64,000 bases of DNA from Pseudomonas sp. DG56-2 (GTDB lineage: Bacteria; Pseudomonadota; Gammaproteobacteria; Pseudomonadales; Pseudomonadaceae): assembly GCF_004803755.1 (NCBI RefSeq), contig NZ_CP032311.1, positions 3,736,501 to 3,800,500 of the forward strand, read 5' to 3'. Below, in pieces: positions 34,530 to 47,429 of the stretch (its first letter is position 1; each line of letters opens with the position of its first letter). The position numbers and the translations under genes are program-made. Below the pieces are notes generated by a model. The model saw only the letters and a list, made by a program, of their open reading frames with translations. It ran no database searches and was not told the origin of the DNA.

Positions 34530-34554
34530 AAGCCCGCTTCGGCGGGCTTTTTTG
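34530..34554 (+). terminator. terminator after yccA
   Basis: AAGCCCGC-TTC-GGCGGGCTTT followed by T residues is a canonical rho-independent terminator. Confidence 0.9.
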
Positions 34555-34628
34555 TGCCAGCTATTACTACCCCAAATGCCCATAGCCCCGTAGAATGCGC
34601 TCCTTTTTTCTTCCGGGGCAGCACTCCC

Positions 34629-36008
34629 ATGAGTTCAATCGAGCAAGGACCCGGCGCACCCGCGCAGGCCAATGAACTGGTCCTCGGCCTTGAGGACAAG
34701 CCGCGGCCGCTGATTGCCATGCTGGCAGCACTGCAGCACTTGCTGGCGATCATCGTGCCGATCGTGACCCCCGGCTTGCTGATTTGCCAGGCGCTGGGCG
34801 TTTCGGCACGCGACACCAATTTGATTGTGTCGATGTCACTGGTGATCTCGGGTATCGCCACCTTTGTGCAATGCCGTCGTTTCGGGCCATTCGGCGCGGG
34901 TCTGCTGATTGTGCAAGGCACCAGTTTCAACTTTGTCGGCCCCTTGATCGCCGGTGGCGCTCTGATGGTCAAGCAAGGTACGCCGGTGGAAGCGGTAATG
35001 GCGGCGATTTTCGGTGTGGTGATTGCCGGTTCGTTCGTTGAAATGGGCATTTCGCGCATCCTGCCTTTCGTTAAACGCCTGATCACGCCGCTGGTGACCG
35101 GCATTGTGGTGCTGATGATCGGCCTGACCTTGATCAAGGTCGGCCTGATCAGCATGGGCGGTGGCTTTGCGGCAATGGGCAACGGCACCTTCGCCAACGG
35201 CGAAAACCTGCTGCTGTCGGGCGTGGTGTTGGCGATTATCGTGGTGCTCAACCGTATTCCAGTGGTGTGGATGCGCAGTTGCGCCATTGTCATTGCCCTG
35301 GCCGTTGGCTATGCGCTGGCCGGTTATCTCGGCCGCCTGGATTTCACTGGCATGCATGAAGCCGAGCTGTTCCAGGTACCCATGCCACTGCACTTTGGCC
35401 TGGGTTTCTCTTGGGCGCTGTTCATTCCGATGCTGGTGATTTACCTGGTGACCTCCCTGGAAGCCATTGGAGACGTGACTGCGACCAGTAAGGTTTCGCG
35501 CCAACCGGTCGAGGGGCCGCTGTGGATGCAACGGATCAAAGGCGGGGTACTGGTCAATGGTGCCAACTCGTTGCTGGCCGGGGTGTTCAACACCTTCCCA
35601 AGTTCGGTGTTTGCCCAGAACAACGGCGTTATCCAACTGACCGGCATTGCCAGTCGTCATATCGGTGTATGGATCGCGGCCATGCTGGTCATCCTCGGCC
35701 TGTTCCCAAGTGTTGCCGGGGTGATTCAGGCAGTGCCGGAGCCAGTACTGGGTGGCGCTGCGATGGTGATGTTCGGTGCAGTGGCTGCATCAGGGATCAA
35801 CATTCTCGCAAGCATCAGCCTGGACCGCCGTGCACTGCTGATTATTGCGGTGTCGCTGGCGTTGGGCCTGGGCGTGGCGCAGGTGCCGGAGTTTCTTGCG
35901 CACATGCCGTCGGCGCTGCGCAATGTGCTGGAGTCGGGGGTCGCTACCGGGGGGATTTGTGCACTGGTACTGAACTGGTTCCTGCCAGAGCATAAAGAGA
36001 AGGCTTGA
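34629..36008 (+). CDS. NCS2-family nucleobase permease (xanthine/urate/uracil type)
   Basis: This 459-residue inner-membrane transporter has about 12-14 hydrophobic segments. NCS2 features include QGTSFNFVGPLI, the NGxANSLxAGVFNTFPSS core and QNNGVIQLTGIASR, which favour the xanthine/urate (PbuX/UacT) branch over uracil UraA. The exact nucleobase is not resolved. ATG 34629 (MSSIEQGPG) follows GGGGCAG. It is transcribed towards the tus genes. Confidence 0.88.
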   Translation: MSSIEQGPGAPAQANELVLGLEDKPRPLIAMLAALQHLLAIIVPIVTPGLLICQALGVSARDTNLIVSMSLVISGIATFVQCRRFGPFGAGLLIVQGTSFNFVGPLIAGGALMVKQGTPVEAVMAAIFGVVIAGSFVEMGISRILPFVKRLITPLVTGIVVLMIGLTLIKVGLISMGGGFAAMGNGTFANGENLLLSGVVLAIIVVLNRIPVVWMRSCAIVIALAVGYALAGYLGRLDFTGMHEAELFQVPMPLHFGLGFSWALFIPMLVIYLVTSLEAIGDVTATSKVSRQPVEGPLWMQRIKGGVLVNGANSLLAGVFNTFPSSVFAQNNGVIQLTGIASRHIGVWIAAMLVILGLFPSVAGVIQAVPEPVLGGAAMVMFGAVAASGINILASISLDRRALLIIAVSLALGLGVAQVPEFLAHMPSALRNVLESGVATGGICALVLNWFLPEHKEKA

Positions 36009-36092
36009 GCGAACGGGGGCGGGCCGTCGCAGGGCAAGCCCGCTCCCTCGATTTGCTTTATGATTGGCGCAGTTTTGCTGAATGAGCCTTCC

Positions 36093-36485
36093 ATGAAGTT
36101 CGCCATTGCGGTTTTTTCCCCGGCCCATGCGCCCTCCTCACGCCGCGCCCTGCGCTTTGCTCAGGCGGCACTCGCCAGCGGCCACGAAATTGTCCGGCTG
36201 TTTTTTTATCAAGACGGCGTGCACTGCGCCTCGGGCAATATCGTCGCCCCTCAGGATGAGCTGGATATCGCCGCCCAATGGCGATCCTTCATCAGCGAGC
36301 ACCAGCTTGATGCCGTGGTATGCATTGCCGCGGCGTTGCGCCGTGGCGTACTCAATGACGAGGAAGCCCAACGCTACCAGCGCACCGCGGTGAACCTGCC
36401 GGCACCCTGGGAGCTGTCTGGCCTTGGCCAACTGCATGAAGGTGCGCAACTGGCTGACCGCTTGCTCTGTTTTGGAGGCGACTGA
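36093..36485 (+). CDS. tusD: sulfurtransferase complex subunit TusD
   Basis: This 130-residue DsrE-fold protein has the sulfur-carrying cysteine Cys77 in VVCIAAALRRG. In the TusBCD heterohexamer it takes sulfur from TusA and passes it to TusE for 2-thiouridine at tRNA wobble position 34. ATG 36093 matches the family N terminus (MKFAIAVFSP). It is the first of the tightly packed tusD-C-B-E-ybiB operon. Confidence 0.93.
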   Translation: MKFAIAVFSPAHAPSSRRALRFAQAALASGHEIVRLFFYQDGVHCASGNIVAPQDELDIAAQWRSFISEHQLDAVVCIAAALRRGVLNDEEAQRYQRTAVNLPAPWELSGLGQLHEGAQLADRLLCFGGD

Positions 36486-36486
36486 G

Positions 36487-36846
36487 ATGGCCAAGTCGTT
36501 ACTGCTGATAAGCCGCAAGGCACCTTGGGCCGGTCTGTCCGCCCGCGAAACACTAGATATCGCCCTGGCTGGTGGGGCCTTCGATCTGCCCCTGGGCATG
36601 CTGTTTCTCGATGACGGGGTGTTTCAACTCGCGCCGGGCCAGCAGCCTGCTCAACTGCAACAGAAGAACCTCGCTGCCAACTTGCAGGCCTTGCCGATGT
36701 TCGGTGTCGACGAGCTTTTTGTCGCCCGCAGCAGCCTGCAGGAGCGCGGTTTGACGACGCAGAACCTCAGCCTGCCGGTACAGGCGCTGGATGACGCCGA
36801 ACTGGCTGCATTGATTGACCGTTTCGACCAGGTGGTAACCCTCTGA
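36487..36846 (+). CDS. tusC: sulfurtransferase complex subunit TusC
   Basis: The 119-residue DsrF-like structural subunit of TusBCD (SLLLISRKAPWAGLSARETL) starts 1 nt after tusD and overlaps the tusB start by 1 nt. As in other TusC proteins no catalytic Cys is needed, and none is seen. Confidence 0.92.
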   Translation: MAKSLLLISRKAPWAGLSARETLDIALAGGAFDLPLGMLFLDDGVFQLAPGQQPAQLQQKNLAANLQALPMFGVDELFVARSSLQERGLTTQNLSLPVQALDDAELAALIDRFDQVVTL

Positions 36847-37145
36847 TGAGCACCTTGCACGTAATTTCCCATTCGCCCTTCGGCGACAATCGCCTGAGCA
36901 GTTGCTTGCGCCTGCTCGGTAGCAAGGATGGCCTGTTGCTGTGCGGCGATGCCGTGTATGCCCTGCAAGCCGCAAGCGCGCCGCTGGCCAGCCTGCACGC
37001 GAGCAATCTGCAAGGCCGCCTGTTCGCCCTCGAGGAAGACCTGCAAGCCCGCGCCATCAACACCGACGACGGCGTTCAGGCCATCGACTACCCGGCGTTC
37101 GTTGCGCTTTCGCTGGACTACGACAAGGTCAACACCTGGCTATGA
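36846..37145 (+). CDS. tusB: sulfurtransferase complex subunit TusB
   Basis: This 99-residue DsrH-like subunit starts MSTLHVISHSP. The TGATG overlap with tusC and the 4-nt overlap with tusE indicate translational coupling. Confidence 0.92.
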   Translation: MSTLHVISHSPFGDNRLSSCLRLLGSKDGLLLCGDAVYALQAASAPLASLHASNLQGRLFALEEDLQARAINTDDGVQAIDYPAFVALSLDYDKVNTWL

Positions 37146-37477
37146 GCACCCTCACTGTAGGCGCGCGCAACATTGCCCTGGACAAGGACGGCTATCTGCT
37201 TGAGCTCAGCGACTGGTCTGAGGAGGTTGCCAACGCCCTCGCCGCCCGCGAGCAATTGGAGCTCACCGAGGAGCACTGGGAAGTGCTGACGGTACTGCGG
37301 GCCTTTTACCAGGAGTTCGAGTTGTCGCCGGCCACGCGCCCGCTGATCAAGTACACGGCACTCAAGCTGGGGCCGGAGAAAGGCAACAGCATGCACCTGA
37401 ACCGCCTATTCAAAGGCACTCCCGCCAAACTCGCCGCAAAACTTGCGGGCCTGCCAAAGCCGACCAATTGCATATGA
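37142..37477 (+). CDS. tusE: sulfur carrier TusE (DsrC family)
   Basis: This 111-residue protein has the DsrC-type core (DGYLLELSDWSEEVA, LTEEHWEVLTVLR) and a flexible C-terminal tail ending NCI. The penultimate Cys110 is the persulfide carrier that delivers sulfur to MnmA, which is also encoded in this window at 57120. It overlaps tusB and ybiB by 4 nt each. Confidence 0.94.
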   Translation: MSTLTVGARNIALDKDGYLLELSDWSEEVANALAAREQLELTEEHWEVLTVLRAFYQEFELSPATRPLIKYTALKLGPEKGNSMHLNRLFKGTPAKLAAKLAGLPKPTNCI

Positions 37478-38466
37478 CCGACCCTCGCCCGCTGATCACC
37501 GAAACCCCGTCCGAACATCCCTTTGCCCAGTTTGTACGCATCCTTGGCAAGGGCAAGCGCGGCGCCCGCGGCCTGACCCGTGAGGAAGCCCGTGAGGCCA
37601 TGGGCATGCTGCTCGACGGCAAGGTCGAGGAAGCGCAACTGGGCGCCTTTCTGATGCTGCTGCGGCACAAGGAAGAAAGCCCTGAGGAGTTGGCCGGCTT
37701 CACTGAAGCGCTGCGTCAGCGCCTGCATGCACCAGCGATCCAGGTAGACCTGGACTGGCCCAGTTATGCCGGGAAAAAGCGCCACCTGCCCTGGTACCTG
37801 CTGGCGGCCAAATGCCTGGCCGCCAATGGTGTGCGCATTCTCCTGCATGGAGGTGGCGCACACACCGCCGGACGTCTTTACACCGAACAAGTGCTGGAGG
37901 TGTTGCAGATCCCCCTGTGTCGCGACTGGCAGGCGGTGGCCAAGGCGCTCGACAGCCAACAATTGGCGTTTATTCCGCTGCAGGACTGGGCGCCACGCCT
38001 GCAACGCATGATCGACCTGCGCAACACCCTGGGCCTGCGCTCGCCTATCCATTCCCTGGCCCGGGTGCTCAACCCTCTGGGCGCACGCTGCGGCCTGCAG
38101 AGCATCTTCCATCCGGGCTATCAGGCGGTACACCGCGAAGCCAGTCGTCTGCTTGGCGATACCGCTATTGTGGTCAAGGGTGACGGTGGCGAGATCGAGA
38201 TCAACCCCGACACCACCAGCCATCTGTACGGCACTGCAGCGGGCGTGGATTGGGATGAGGAATGGCCTGCCCTGGCTGCCCAACGGCATGTAAAACCAGC
38301 GAACCTGGAGCCTGAGCAATTACTCTCGGTATGGCGTGGCGACACGCAGGACAGCTATGGTGAACTGGCTGTAGTAGCGACCATGGCCCTGGCTTTGCGT
38401 GGCCTTGGCCAGTCGCGTGAAGACGCCTTCGCTCAAGCCCAACGCTACTGGGACAAGCGCAACTGA
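37474..38466 (+). CDS. ybiB: YbiB/TrpD2 family protein
   Basis: This 330-residue protein is related in fold to anthranilate phosphoribosyltransferase TrpD (LGAFLMLLRHKEESPEEL, HGGGAHTAGR, RNTLGLRSPIHSLARVLNP). YbiB members bind nucleic acid rather than act in Trp synthesis, as shown for E. coli YbiB. ATG 37474 overlaps the tusE stop (ATGA). Confidence 0.85.
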   Translation: MTDPRPLITETPSEHPFAQFVRILGKGKRGARGLTREEAREAMGMLLDGKVEEAQLGAFLMLLRHKEESPEELAGFTEALRQRLHAPAIQVDLDWPSYAGKKRHLPWYLLAAKCLAANGVRILLHGGGAHTAGRLYTEQVLEVLQIPLCRDWQAVAKALDSQQLAFIPLQDWAPRLQRMIDLRNTLGLRSPIHSLARVLNPLGARCGLQSIFHPGYQAVHREASRLLGDTAIVVKGDGGEIEINPDTTSHLYGTAAGVDWDEEWPALAAQRHVKPANLEPEQLLSVWRGDTQDSYGELAVVATMALALRGLGQSREDAFAQAQRYWDKRN

Positions 38467-38567
38467 TCGAACAAACCGATTAAACCGGCCCGGTCTTTGC
38501 GCTATTCGTTCGAACTCAGCTCCGTAAACTGGGCTCTATATCAGAATGAATCGCCAAGGAGTCAAGC

Positions 38568-39530
38568 ATGGGCCTTTTGATCGATGGACGCTGGCATGAC
38601 CAGTGGTATGAAAGCAGCAAAGATGGCGCCTTCCAGCGTGAAAGCGCGCAGCGCCGCAATCAACTACCGGCCGCCGAAGCCGGGCGCTATCATCTGTACG
38701 TGTCGCTGGCCTGCCCTTGGGCGCACCGCACCCTGATCTTTCGCAAGCTTAAAGGCCTGGAAAGTCTCATTGATGTGTCAGTAGTCAGCTGGCTGATGGG
38801 CGAGAACGGCTGGACGTTCGATCAGAGCAAGGGCTCTACCGGCGACAAACTCGAGCACCTGCAGTATCTCCATCAGCGTTATACCCGCGACGATCCACAT
38901 TACAGCGGCCGGGTTACCGTGCCGGTGCTGTGGGACAAGCAGAAACAGCGCATCGTCAACAATGAGTCGGCAGAGATCATCCGCATTTTCAACCATGCCT
39001 TCGATGGCCTGACCGGCAATCGCCTGGACCTCTACCCCGAGCCGCTGCAAGCAGAGATAGATGCCCTCAACGAGCGCATCTATCCGGCGGTCAACAATGG
39101 TGTGTATCGAGCAGGCTTTGCCACCTCGCAAGAGGCGTACGAACAGGCTTTCGATCAATTGTTCGCCGAACTGGACTGCCTGGATCAACGCCTTGGCGAA
39201 CGCCGTTATTTAACCGGCGAGTACCTGACTGAAGCCGATTGGCGACTGTTCACCACGTTGATTCGCTTTGATGCGGTGTACCACGGGCACTTCAAGTGCA
39301 ACCTGCGGCGCCTTGCCGACTACCCAAACTTGTCGAATTGGCTACGAGAGTTGTATCAGTGGCCAGGGGTGGCGCAGACGGTGAACTTCGAGCATATCCA
39401 GAAGCATTACTACATGAGTCACAAGACCATCAACCCGAATGGAATTGTGCCTAAAGGCCCATTGCAGGACTTTACCCAGCAGCATGATCGGCAACGGTTG
39501 GCGGGGCGAGGTATCTGGACCAACGATTAA
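38568..39530 (+). CDS. glutathionyl-hydroquinone reductase (Xi-class GST, YqjG/PcpF-like)
   Basis: The 320-residue cytoplasmic enzyme has the catalytic Cys49 in SLACPWAHRTL, the family-specific ESAQRRNQLP near residue 30 and the long C-terminal helical domain with RFDAVYHGHFKCN. It reduces glutathionyl-hydroquinones to free hydroquinones using GSH. This adds a core glutathione/quinone function to the window's accessory thiol-stress genes, though it is not in the same cluster. Confidence 0.92.
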   Translation: MGLLIDGRWHDQWYESSKDGAFQRESAQRRNQLPAAEAGRYHLYVSLACPWAHRTLIFRKLKGLESLIDVSVVSWLMGENGWTFDQSKGSTGDKLEHLQYLHQRYTRDDPHYSGRVTVPVLWDKQKQRIVNNESAEIIRIFNHAFDGLTGNRLDLYPEPLQAEIDALNERIYPAVNNGVYRAGFATSQEAYEQAFDQLFAELDCLDQRLGERRYLTGEYLTEADWRLFTTLIRFDAVYHGHFKCNLRRLADYPNLSNWLRELYQWPGVAQTVNFEHIQKHYYMSHKTINPNGIVPKGPLQDFTQQHDRQRLAGRGIWTND

Positions 39531-39552
39531 TGCTGTGATTGGTGATCACGGG

Positions 39553-39604
39553 GTAATCCCGCGTCTACAGAGGTGAGTCTGTAGAAGCGGGCTTGCCTCG
39601 CGAT
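39553..39604. repeat. REP-like palindromic intergenic element
   Basis: CCCGCGTCTACAGA and TCTGTAGAAGCGGG form an imperfect inverted repeat ending in GCGGGCTTGCCTCGCGAT, close to the REP consensus of P. putida-group genomes (GCGGGCAAGCCCGC). It sits between convergent genes. A shorter related piece lies at about 36014-36050. Confidence 0.6.
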
Positions 39605-39609
39605 GTATT

Positions 39610-40998
39610 TCAGCCCTGGGAGCCTTCGAACCAGGCCAGCTTTTCACGCAACTGGACCACTTCACCAACGATCACCAGGGTCGGCGCATGAACCTCATGC
39701 TCGGCGACCAGCGCCGGCAAATCAGCCAGTGTGCCGGTGAACACCCGCTGATTCGGCGTAGTGCCCTGCTGTACCAGCGCTGCGGGCGTGTCGGCAGCGC
39801 GACCATGGCGAATCAACTCGGCACAGATGGTCGGCAAACCAACCAGCCCCATGTAAAACACCAGGGTCTGAGCCGGTGCCACCAGATCATTCCAAGGCAG
39901 GTTACTGGTACCGTCCTTGAGGTGGCCGGTAACGAACCGCACCGACTGGGCGTAATCGCGATGAGTGAGCGGTATGCCAGCATACGCTGAGCAACCACTG
40001 GCGGCAGTGATACCCGGCACTACCTGGAAAGGAATGCCCTGCTCTGCCAGTTCTTCGATCTCTTCACCACCACGACCGAAGATGAACGGATCACCGCCCT
40101 TCAAACGCAATACCCGCTTGCCCTGACGAGCCAGGGTCACCAGCAATTGGTTGATCTGATCCTGAGGCACAGCATGATCGGCGCGACGTTTACCGACGTA
40201 GATGCGCTCGGCATCACGGCGGCACAGCTCGATGATCGCCGGAGCAACCAAACGATCGTAGAGCACCACGTCAGCCTGCTGCATCAAACGCAAGGCACGA
40301 AAGGTAAGCAAATCGGGATCACCCGGCCCTGCACCGACCAGATACACCTCACCCGGCGCCTGATAGCTGGCGCCGTCGATCTTGGCTTGCAGCAACCGCT
40401 CGGCTTCAGCACCCTGCCCGGCCAGTTGCCGCTCGGCGATAGGTCCCTGGAAAACATCTTCCCAAAAACCACGACGCTGATTGACGTCCGGATACAGGGC
40501 CTTGACCTTGTGCCGAAAACGCGCGCCCAACCCAGCAAGCTCGCCATAAGCGGCTGGAATCCAGGTTTCCAGCTTGGCGCGGATCAACCGCGCCAACACC
40601 GGTGCATCACCGCCACTGGACACCGCCACCACAAGGGGCGAACGGTCGACAATCGCCGGAAAGATCACCGAGCACAAGGCAGGTGCATCGACCACGTTGA
40701 CCGGCACACAGCGCTGGTGAGCATCGGCTGAAACCTGAGCGTTGAGCGCCTGGTCATCTGTTGCAGCAATGATCAACTGACAACCGTCAAGATCGCTCGA
40801 CTGATAGCCACGGCTGAGGATTTCGCCACCGCTGTGCCGGACAAGCTCGCTCAGTTGCGCTTCGATCTGGGGCGCAACCACGCGCAGTACCGCCCCGGCA
40901 TCGGCCAGTAGACGCGACTTGCGCAGGGCAATCTCGCCTCCACCGACAACCAGCACACGGCTGCCGCGCAGTTTGTGGAACAGCGGCAGAAATTCCAT
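39610..40998 (-). CDS. cysG: siroheme synthase CysG (trifunctional)
   Basis: The 462-residue fusion has an N-terminal precorrin-2 dehydrogenase/sirohydrochlorin ferrochelatase domain ([13 protein letters not shown]). The C-terminal uroporphyrinogen-III methyltransferase domain has [31 protein letters not shown] and [20 protein letters not shown]. It makes siroheme for sulfite and nitrite reductases. It starts directly after the serS stop codon, so it is cotranscribed with serS. Confidence 0.96.
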   Translation of the reverse strand: MEFLPLFHKLRGSRVLVVGGGEIALRKSRLLADAGAVLRVVAPQIEAQLSELVRHSGGEILSRGYQSSDLDGCQLIIAATDDQALNAQVSADAHQRCVPVNVVDAPALCSVIFPAIVDRSPLVVAVSSGGDAPVLARLIRAKLETWIPAAYGELAGLGARFRHKVKALYPDVNQRRGFWEDVFQGPIAERQLAGQGAEAERLLQAKIDGASYQAPGEVYLVGAGPGDPDLLTFRALRLMQQADVVLYDRLVAPAIIELCRRDAERIYVGKRRADHAVPQDQINQLLVTLARQGKRVLRLKGGDPFIFGRGGEEIEELAEQGIPFQVVPGITAASGCSAYAGIPLTHRDYAQSVRFVTGHLKDGTSNLPWNDLVAPAQTLVFYMGLVGLPTICAELIRHGRAADTPAALVQQGTTPNQRVFTGTLADLPALVAEHEVHAPTLVIVGEVVQLREKLAWFEGSQG

Positions 40999-42667
<1,669 letters not shown>

Positions 42668-42671
<4 letters not shown>

Positions 42672-43993
42672 GGCTTTCTCCGTTGCCGTGGGCTCTTGCG
42701 ATCAAGCTCGGCGAGGTGCTTGAGCTTCTCACCGATCTTCAACTCCAGGCCGCGCGGCACAGGCTGATAGTAATGGCGCGGCTCGAGGTTATCCGGGAAG
42801 TAATCTTCCCCGGCTGCATAGGCATCCGGTTCGTCATGGGCGTAACGGTACTCGTCGCCATAGCCCAGTTGTTTCATCAACTTGGTCGGCGCATTGCGCA
42901 AGTGTAGCGGTACTTCCAGCGAACCATGCTCGCCCGCTTCCCGCAGGGCAGTTTTGAAGCCCATGTAAACGGCATTGCTCTTCGGTGCACAGGCAAGGTA
43001 GGTGATGGCCTGGGCCACGGCCAGCTCACCTTCAGGGCTACCGAGACGCTCTTGTACATCCCAGGCCGCCAGGCACAGGCTCAGGGCTCGGGGGTCGGCG
43101 TTACCAATATCTTCGCTGGCCATGCGCACGACACGACGCGCGATATAGAGCGGATCACAGCCACCGTCGAGCATTCGGGCAAACCAATACAGTGCGCCGT
43201 CGGGGTTGGAGCCGCGGACCGACTTGTGCAGCGCCGAGATCTGGTCGTAGAAGGCTTCGCCGCCCTTGTCGAAGCGACGGCGACTGTCACCCAGCAGGCT
43301 TTGCAGCAACTCCACACCGATTTCGCCGCCATCCTCCGCCAGATCGGAGGCGTTTTCGAGGAAGTTGAGCATGCGCCGACCATCACCATCGGCAGCAGCC
43401 ATGAGCATCTGAAACGCTTCATCGCCGACGCGCAACTGGCGTTTGCCGAGGCCACGCTCCTCGCTCAGGGCGCGATTGACCAATTTGCGCAGGGCCGCTT
43501 CGTCGAGGCTCTTGAGCACATACACCCGCGCCCGCGACAACAACGCATTGTTGAGCTCGAACGAAGGGTTCTCAGTGGTGGCACCGATAAAAATCAGCGT
43601 GCCGTCTTCTACATACGGCAAGAAGGCATCTTGCTGGGACTTGTTGAAACGGTGCACTTCGTCAACGAACAGTATGGTGCGCCGCCCGTATTGCCCTGCC
43701 TGCTGCTTGGCGATTTCCACCGCATGGCGGATCTCCTTGACCCCCGCCAGCACCGCCGAAACGGTTTCGAAGTGGGCATCGCAGAACTGCGCCAGCAGCC
43801 GCGCCAGGGTGGTCTTGCCGACCCCGGGCGGGCCCCAGAAAATCATTGAGTGCAACGCTCCCTGCTCCAGCGCTTCGCGCAGCGGCTTGCCGCGGGCCAG
43901 CAAGTGCTCCTGGCCAACGTACTCGTCCAGGTTGGCCGGGCGCAGGCGCGCTGCCAGAGGCTGGGCTACGGGTTCGCTACGAAACAGGTCCAT
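42668..43993 (-). CDS. rarA: replication-associated recombination protein A (RarA/MgsA)
   Basis: This 441-residue AAA+ ATPase has Walker [10 protein letters not shown] at residues 54-62 and Walker [17 protein letters not shown]. Sensor 1 is [12 protein letters not shown] and the C-terminal tetramerisation domain carries [12 protein letters not shown]. It acts at stalled replication forks. It lies 18 bp behind lolA. Confidence 0.96.
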
Positions 43994-44011
43994 GGATGGC
44001 GCTACTACCTC

Positions 44012-44635
44012 TTATTCCGAAATGACGTCAGCGCCTTTCGGGATGTCGAACTTGAACTTGCCTGCCGCAATCGCCTCGTTGGCTTTGACGCCGGTGAACA
44101 GGATGTTGGTGCGCTGGCCGACGCTGTCGATCAGTTGCATATCATTGACCAGCCCCTTGCGGAACGAAAGGCGCAGGGAGTCAAACAGGGTGTCCTTGGT
44201 TTTCGGCTTGAGGGTGAAATCCATGACATCACCCTGCTCCTTGGAGGTGATATCGAAGCTCTGGCTGATCTTCGATACATCACCGGACAACAGCAGTGCA
44301 GGCGTTTCGGTCAGGCGCTGATCGAGCTTCTTGATCGTCGCCTGCTCCAGGTCCGGATCCCACAAGGTTACCGTCTTGCCGTCGGAGACTACGACTTGCT
44401 CCTGTGGCGCGTCAGTGTGCCAGTAAAACAGTCCTGGGCGCTGAACCGACATTTGCCCCGCCGTTTCCTGCAGGCTGGTGCCGCTGGCATCCAGGGTCAA
44501 CTGCGAGAATCGAGCCTCGATAGTCCGGGATTTTTCCAGCAATTGGGTCAAGCGCGCCACATCCTGCTCGCCGGCAAATACCGAAGCGCTGGACACGGCC
44601 AAAGCGGAAACCAACATCATGCGAATCAGGCGCAT
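44012..44635 (-). CDS. lolA: outer-membrane lipoprotein carrier LolA
   Basis: This 207-residue periplasmic chaperone carries lipoproteins from LolCDE to LolB. The signal peptide is [20 protein letters not shown] plus AG. The mature part matches LolA ([32 protein letters not shown]). ATG 44635 is chosen because the signal peptide starts there; the frame is open to 44698 without a leader of that type. Confidence 0.95.
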   Translation of the reverse strand: MRLIRMMLVSALAVSSASVFAGEQDVARLTQLLEKSRTIEARFSQLTLDASGTSLQETAGQMSVQRPGLFYWHTDAPQEQVVVSDGKTVTLWDPDLEQATIKKLDQRLTETPALLLSGDVSKISQSFDITSKEQGDVMDFTLKPKTKDTLFDSLRLSFRKGLVNDMQLIDSVGQRTNILFTGVKANEAIAAGKFKFDIPKGADVISE

Positions 44636-44697
44636 GGCAATCCTCGTTGCAGTATGAGTGGGCCTGTGGCCGTCGCTGGCCACAGACTGAAAGGTCA

Positions 44698-47106
44698 TCA
44701 GTCGCGAGACGGCCCGGGGGCAATCACTTCACGCGAGCCGTTGGTGTTCATGGCGGTTACGACACCAGCCATTTCCATCGACTCGATCATGCGCGCGGCG
44801 CGGTTGTAGCCAATTTTCAGCTTGCGCTGCACGGCGGAAATGGAAGCGCGGCGACTTTCCAGAACGAATTGTACGGCCTCATCGTACAGGGCATCGGTCT
44901 CGGCATCATCGCCATCACCGCTACTGCCACCGTCAAAGCCGCTACCGGCTTCTTCGACACCGTTGAGAATGTCGTCGTTGTAGTCTGGGGCGCCACGCAA
45001 CTTCCAGGCCTCGACCACACGGTGAACCTCTTCGTCGGAAACGAAGGCGCCATGCACGCGAATCGGCAGGCTGGTGCCTGGCGGCATATAAAGCATGTCG
45101 CCATGACCGAGCAACTGCTCGGCACCGCCCTGGTCAATGATGGTCCGTGAGTCGATCTTGCTCGATACCTGGAAAGCCATACGGGTCGGGATGTTGGCCT
45201 TGATCAGGCCGGTGATCACGTCCACCGAAGGCCGCTGCGTCGCAAGGATCAGGTGGATACCGGCAGCTCGGGCCTTCTGGGCGATACGTGCGATCAGCTC
45301 TTCGACCTTCTTGCCGACGATCATCATCATGTCGGCAAACTCGTCGACCACCACAACGATGGTCGGCAGGGTTTTCAGCAGCGGCGGCACGTCATCCATG
45401 CTCTCGCGCTTGAACATCGGGTCATAGATAGGCTCGCCCGCTTCCTCGGCGTCTTTGATCTTGCGGTTGAAGCCCGCCAGGTTACGCACCCCCATCGCCG
45501 CCATCAGCTTGTAGCGTCGTTCCATCTCGGCGACGCTCCAGCGCAGTGCATTGGCGGCGTCCTTCATGTCGGTAACCACTGGGCACAACAGGTGCGGAAT
45601 GCCCTCGTAGATCGACAATTCGAGCATTTTCGGGTCGATCATGATCAGCTTGGCGTCTTCGGGCCCCGACTTGAACAGGATCGACAGGATCATGGCGTTA
45701 ACCCCCACCGACTTACCAGAACCTGTCGTACCGGCTACCAGCAGGTGCGGCATCTTGGCAAGATCGGTAATGACCGGCTTACCGCCAATGTCGTGGCCCA
45801 GGGCCATGGTCACCGGCGACTTGGCTTCGTCGTACTGCGGCGACGACAGCACTTCGGAGAAACGCACGATCTGTCGGTCTTCGTTGGGAATCTCGATACC
45901 GACGGTGGTCTTGCCGGGAATTACTTCAACCACACGCACGCTGGTCACTGCCAGCGACCGCGCCAGGTCTTTTGCCAGGTTGGCGATCCGGCTGACTTTC
46001 ACGCCTGCGGCCGGCTGGATTTCGTAGCGGGTAATCACGGGGCCTGGGTGAATGGAGTCCACCGAGACTTCCACGCCGAACTCCTTGAGCTTGATTTCCA
46101 GCAAGTGCCCCACGCCGGCCAGGGATTCAGGCGAATAATTGACCTGTTTTTTCTCGGCAGGATCAAGAATCGAAATCGGCGGCAATGTGCCCTCAATGGC
46201 ACTGTCGACGAACAGCGGCGCCTGCTTTTCCTTCTGCACGCGCTTGCTCGGCTCAGGCACCTTGGCTGGCGCGGGCATTATCACCGGCGCTGGCTGCTGC
46301 GCACGCTCGGCCACATGTTTGGTCAGGGCCTGGTCACGTTCGATGATACGTTCCTTGGCCTTGGCTTGTTCGCGGCGGTCCGGGACCATTGGAGCGACCA
46401 CATCATGAACCTGATCGTCGACTTCACGCAGTTGTGCAACCAGACGCTTGCGCTCGTTACGCGCCGCCCACCAGCGATTGGCGGCGCCCTGGAACAGTTC
46501 GAACAGATCGAGGGTGATCTTGCCGGTAACGTCCATGACCTTGAACCAGGACAGGTCGGTAAACACGGTCAGGCCAAACAGGAACAGGGCAATGAACATC
46601 AGGGTGCTGCCCTGTACGTTCAAGGCGTTCTTGGCCAGATCTCCCAGGCTTTCGCCCAAGGCACCGCCGGCCGAGGCAGGCAAACTGGCGGCAGAATGGA
46701 AGTGAATGTGCGCAAGGGCGGCGCCGGAAAGCACCAGAAACACCAGGCCGATCAAGCGCCAGGAGAACAGCCAGCCGCTCCACTGCCAAGGCTGATGGCG
46801 CTCACGGAAAATTTGCCAGGTTTTGATGGCCAGCAGCAACGGAAAGATATAGGCGAAATAGCCGAGCACCATGAACAGAACGTCGGCGAAATAGGCACCC
46901 GCGCGCCCGGCGGCATTCTGCACCTGATCGACATTGCTGGTATGACTGAAACCTGGATCGGCCTGATCGTAGGTCAGCAGCGCCATCAACAAGTACAGGC
47001 ACAGCGCCCCAAAGGCGATCAGCGCACCTTCCTTGAGGCGGTAATGCAGCTGCTGACGCCAAAGCGGCACAGGCAAGGGCTTCGATGTTGCGGTGGATTT
47101 CTTCAA
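44698..47106 (-). CDS. ftsK: DNA translocase FtsK
   Basis: The 802-residue protein has an N-terminal membrane domain (4-5 helices, residues about 25-190) that localises it to the division septum, followed by a Pro/Glu/Lys-rich linker. The RecA-type motor has Walker [14 protein letters not shown] near residue 460 and Walker [13 protein letters not shown]. The C-terminal gamma winged helix ([20 protein letters not shown]) reads KOPS and activates XerCD at dif. The lolA group follows on the same strand. Confidence 0.97.
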   Translation of the reverse strand: MKKSTATSKPLPVPLWRQQLHYRLKEGALIAFGALCLYLLMALLTYDQADPGFSHTSNVDQVQNAAGRAGAYFADVLFMVLGYFAYIFPLLLAIKTWQIFRERHQPWQWSGWLFSWRLIGLVFLVLSGAALAHIHFHSAASLPASAGGALGESLGDLAKNALNVQGSTLMFIALFLFGLTVFTDLSWFKVMDVTGKITLDLFELFQGAANRWWAARNERKRLVAQLREVDDQVHDVVAPMVPDRREQAKAKERIIERDQALTKHVAERAQQPAPVIMPAPAKVPEPSKRVQKEKQAPLFVDSAIEGTLPPISILDPAEKKQVNYSPESLAGVGHLLEIKLKEFGVEVSVDSIHPGPVITRYEIQPAAGVKVSRIANLAKDLARSLAVTSVRVVEVIPGKTTVGIEIPNEDRQIVRFSEVLSSPQYDEAKSPVTMALGHDIGGKPVITDLAKMPHLLVAGTTGSGKSVGVNAMILSILFKSGPEDAKLIMIDPKMLELSIYEGIPHLLCPVVTDMKDAANALRWSVAEMERRYKLMAAMGVRNLAGFNRKIKDAEEAGEPIYDPMFKRESMDDVPPLLKTLPTIVVVVDEFADMMMIVGKKVEELIARIAQKARAAGIHLILATQRPSVDVITGLIKANIPTRMAFQVSSKIDSRTIIDQGGAEQLLGHGDMLYMPPGTSLPIRVHGAFVSDEEVHRVVEAWKLRGAPDYNDDILNGVEEAGSGFDGGSSGDGDDAETDALYDEAVQFVLESRRASISAVQRKLKIGYNRAARMIESMEMAGVVTAMNTNGSREVIAPGPSRD

Positions 47107-47429
47107 AACGCTTCTATTCCTGCGCTCAACGCGCGTCCAACAGTGATTGACCTATTTGAACAGTCAATAAACCACTACTTTTAACATTACTGCCCGTCTA
47201 CCGCTATGGCGGCACGCTAGAAACAAGCGTAAACGGTGGCCAATTTCCTATATCCCAATTTGAGCACGCATTTTCTTTTGTGACAAAGGCTTATGCGTTG
47301 TTTTTGCACAGGTGTGACAACAAACACCAAAGCAAGTTGCCATAAAGCCGCTGGTGACGACGCGACTTGCCCCGCAAGGTGCTTTCAGGCAATGCTGGAT
47401 GCCCTCCCCTCCTCCATCTTTGGACCACG
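47107..47429. other. divergent promoter region ftsK / aat
   Basis: This 323-bp region between divergent core genes has no ORF support. I saw no distinctive operator. Confidence 0.6.

Noticed and set aside
42672..42700. Fluoride riboswitch before crcB
   Set aside because: crcB starts inside the end of rarA with a 4-nt overlap, leaving no leader for a riboswitch.
45253..47184. Plus-strand ORF of 643 codons antisense to ftsK
   Set aside because: His/Gln/Gly-rich composition from reading GC-biased codons in reverse; ftsK itself is unambiguous.
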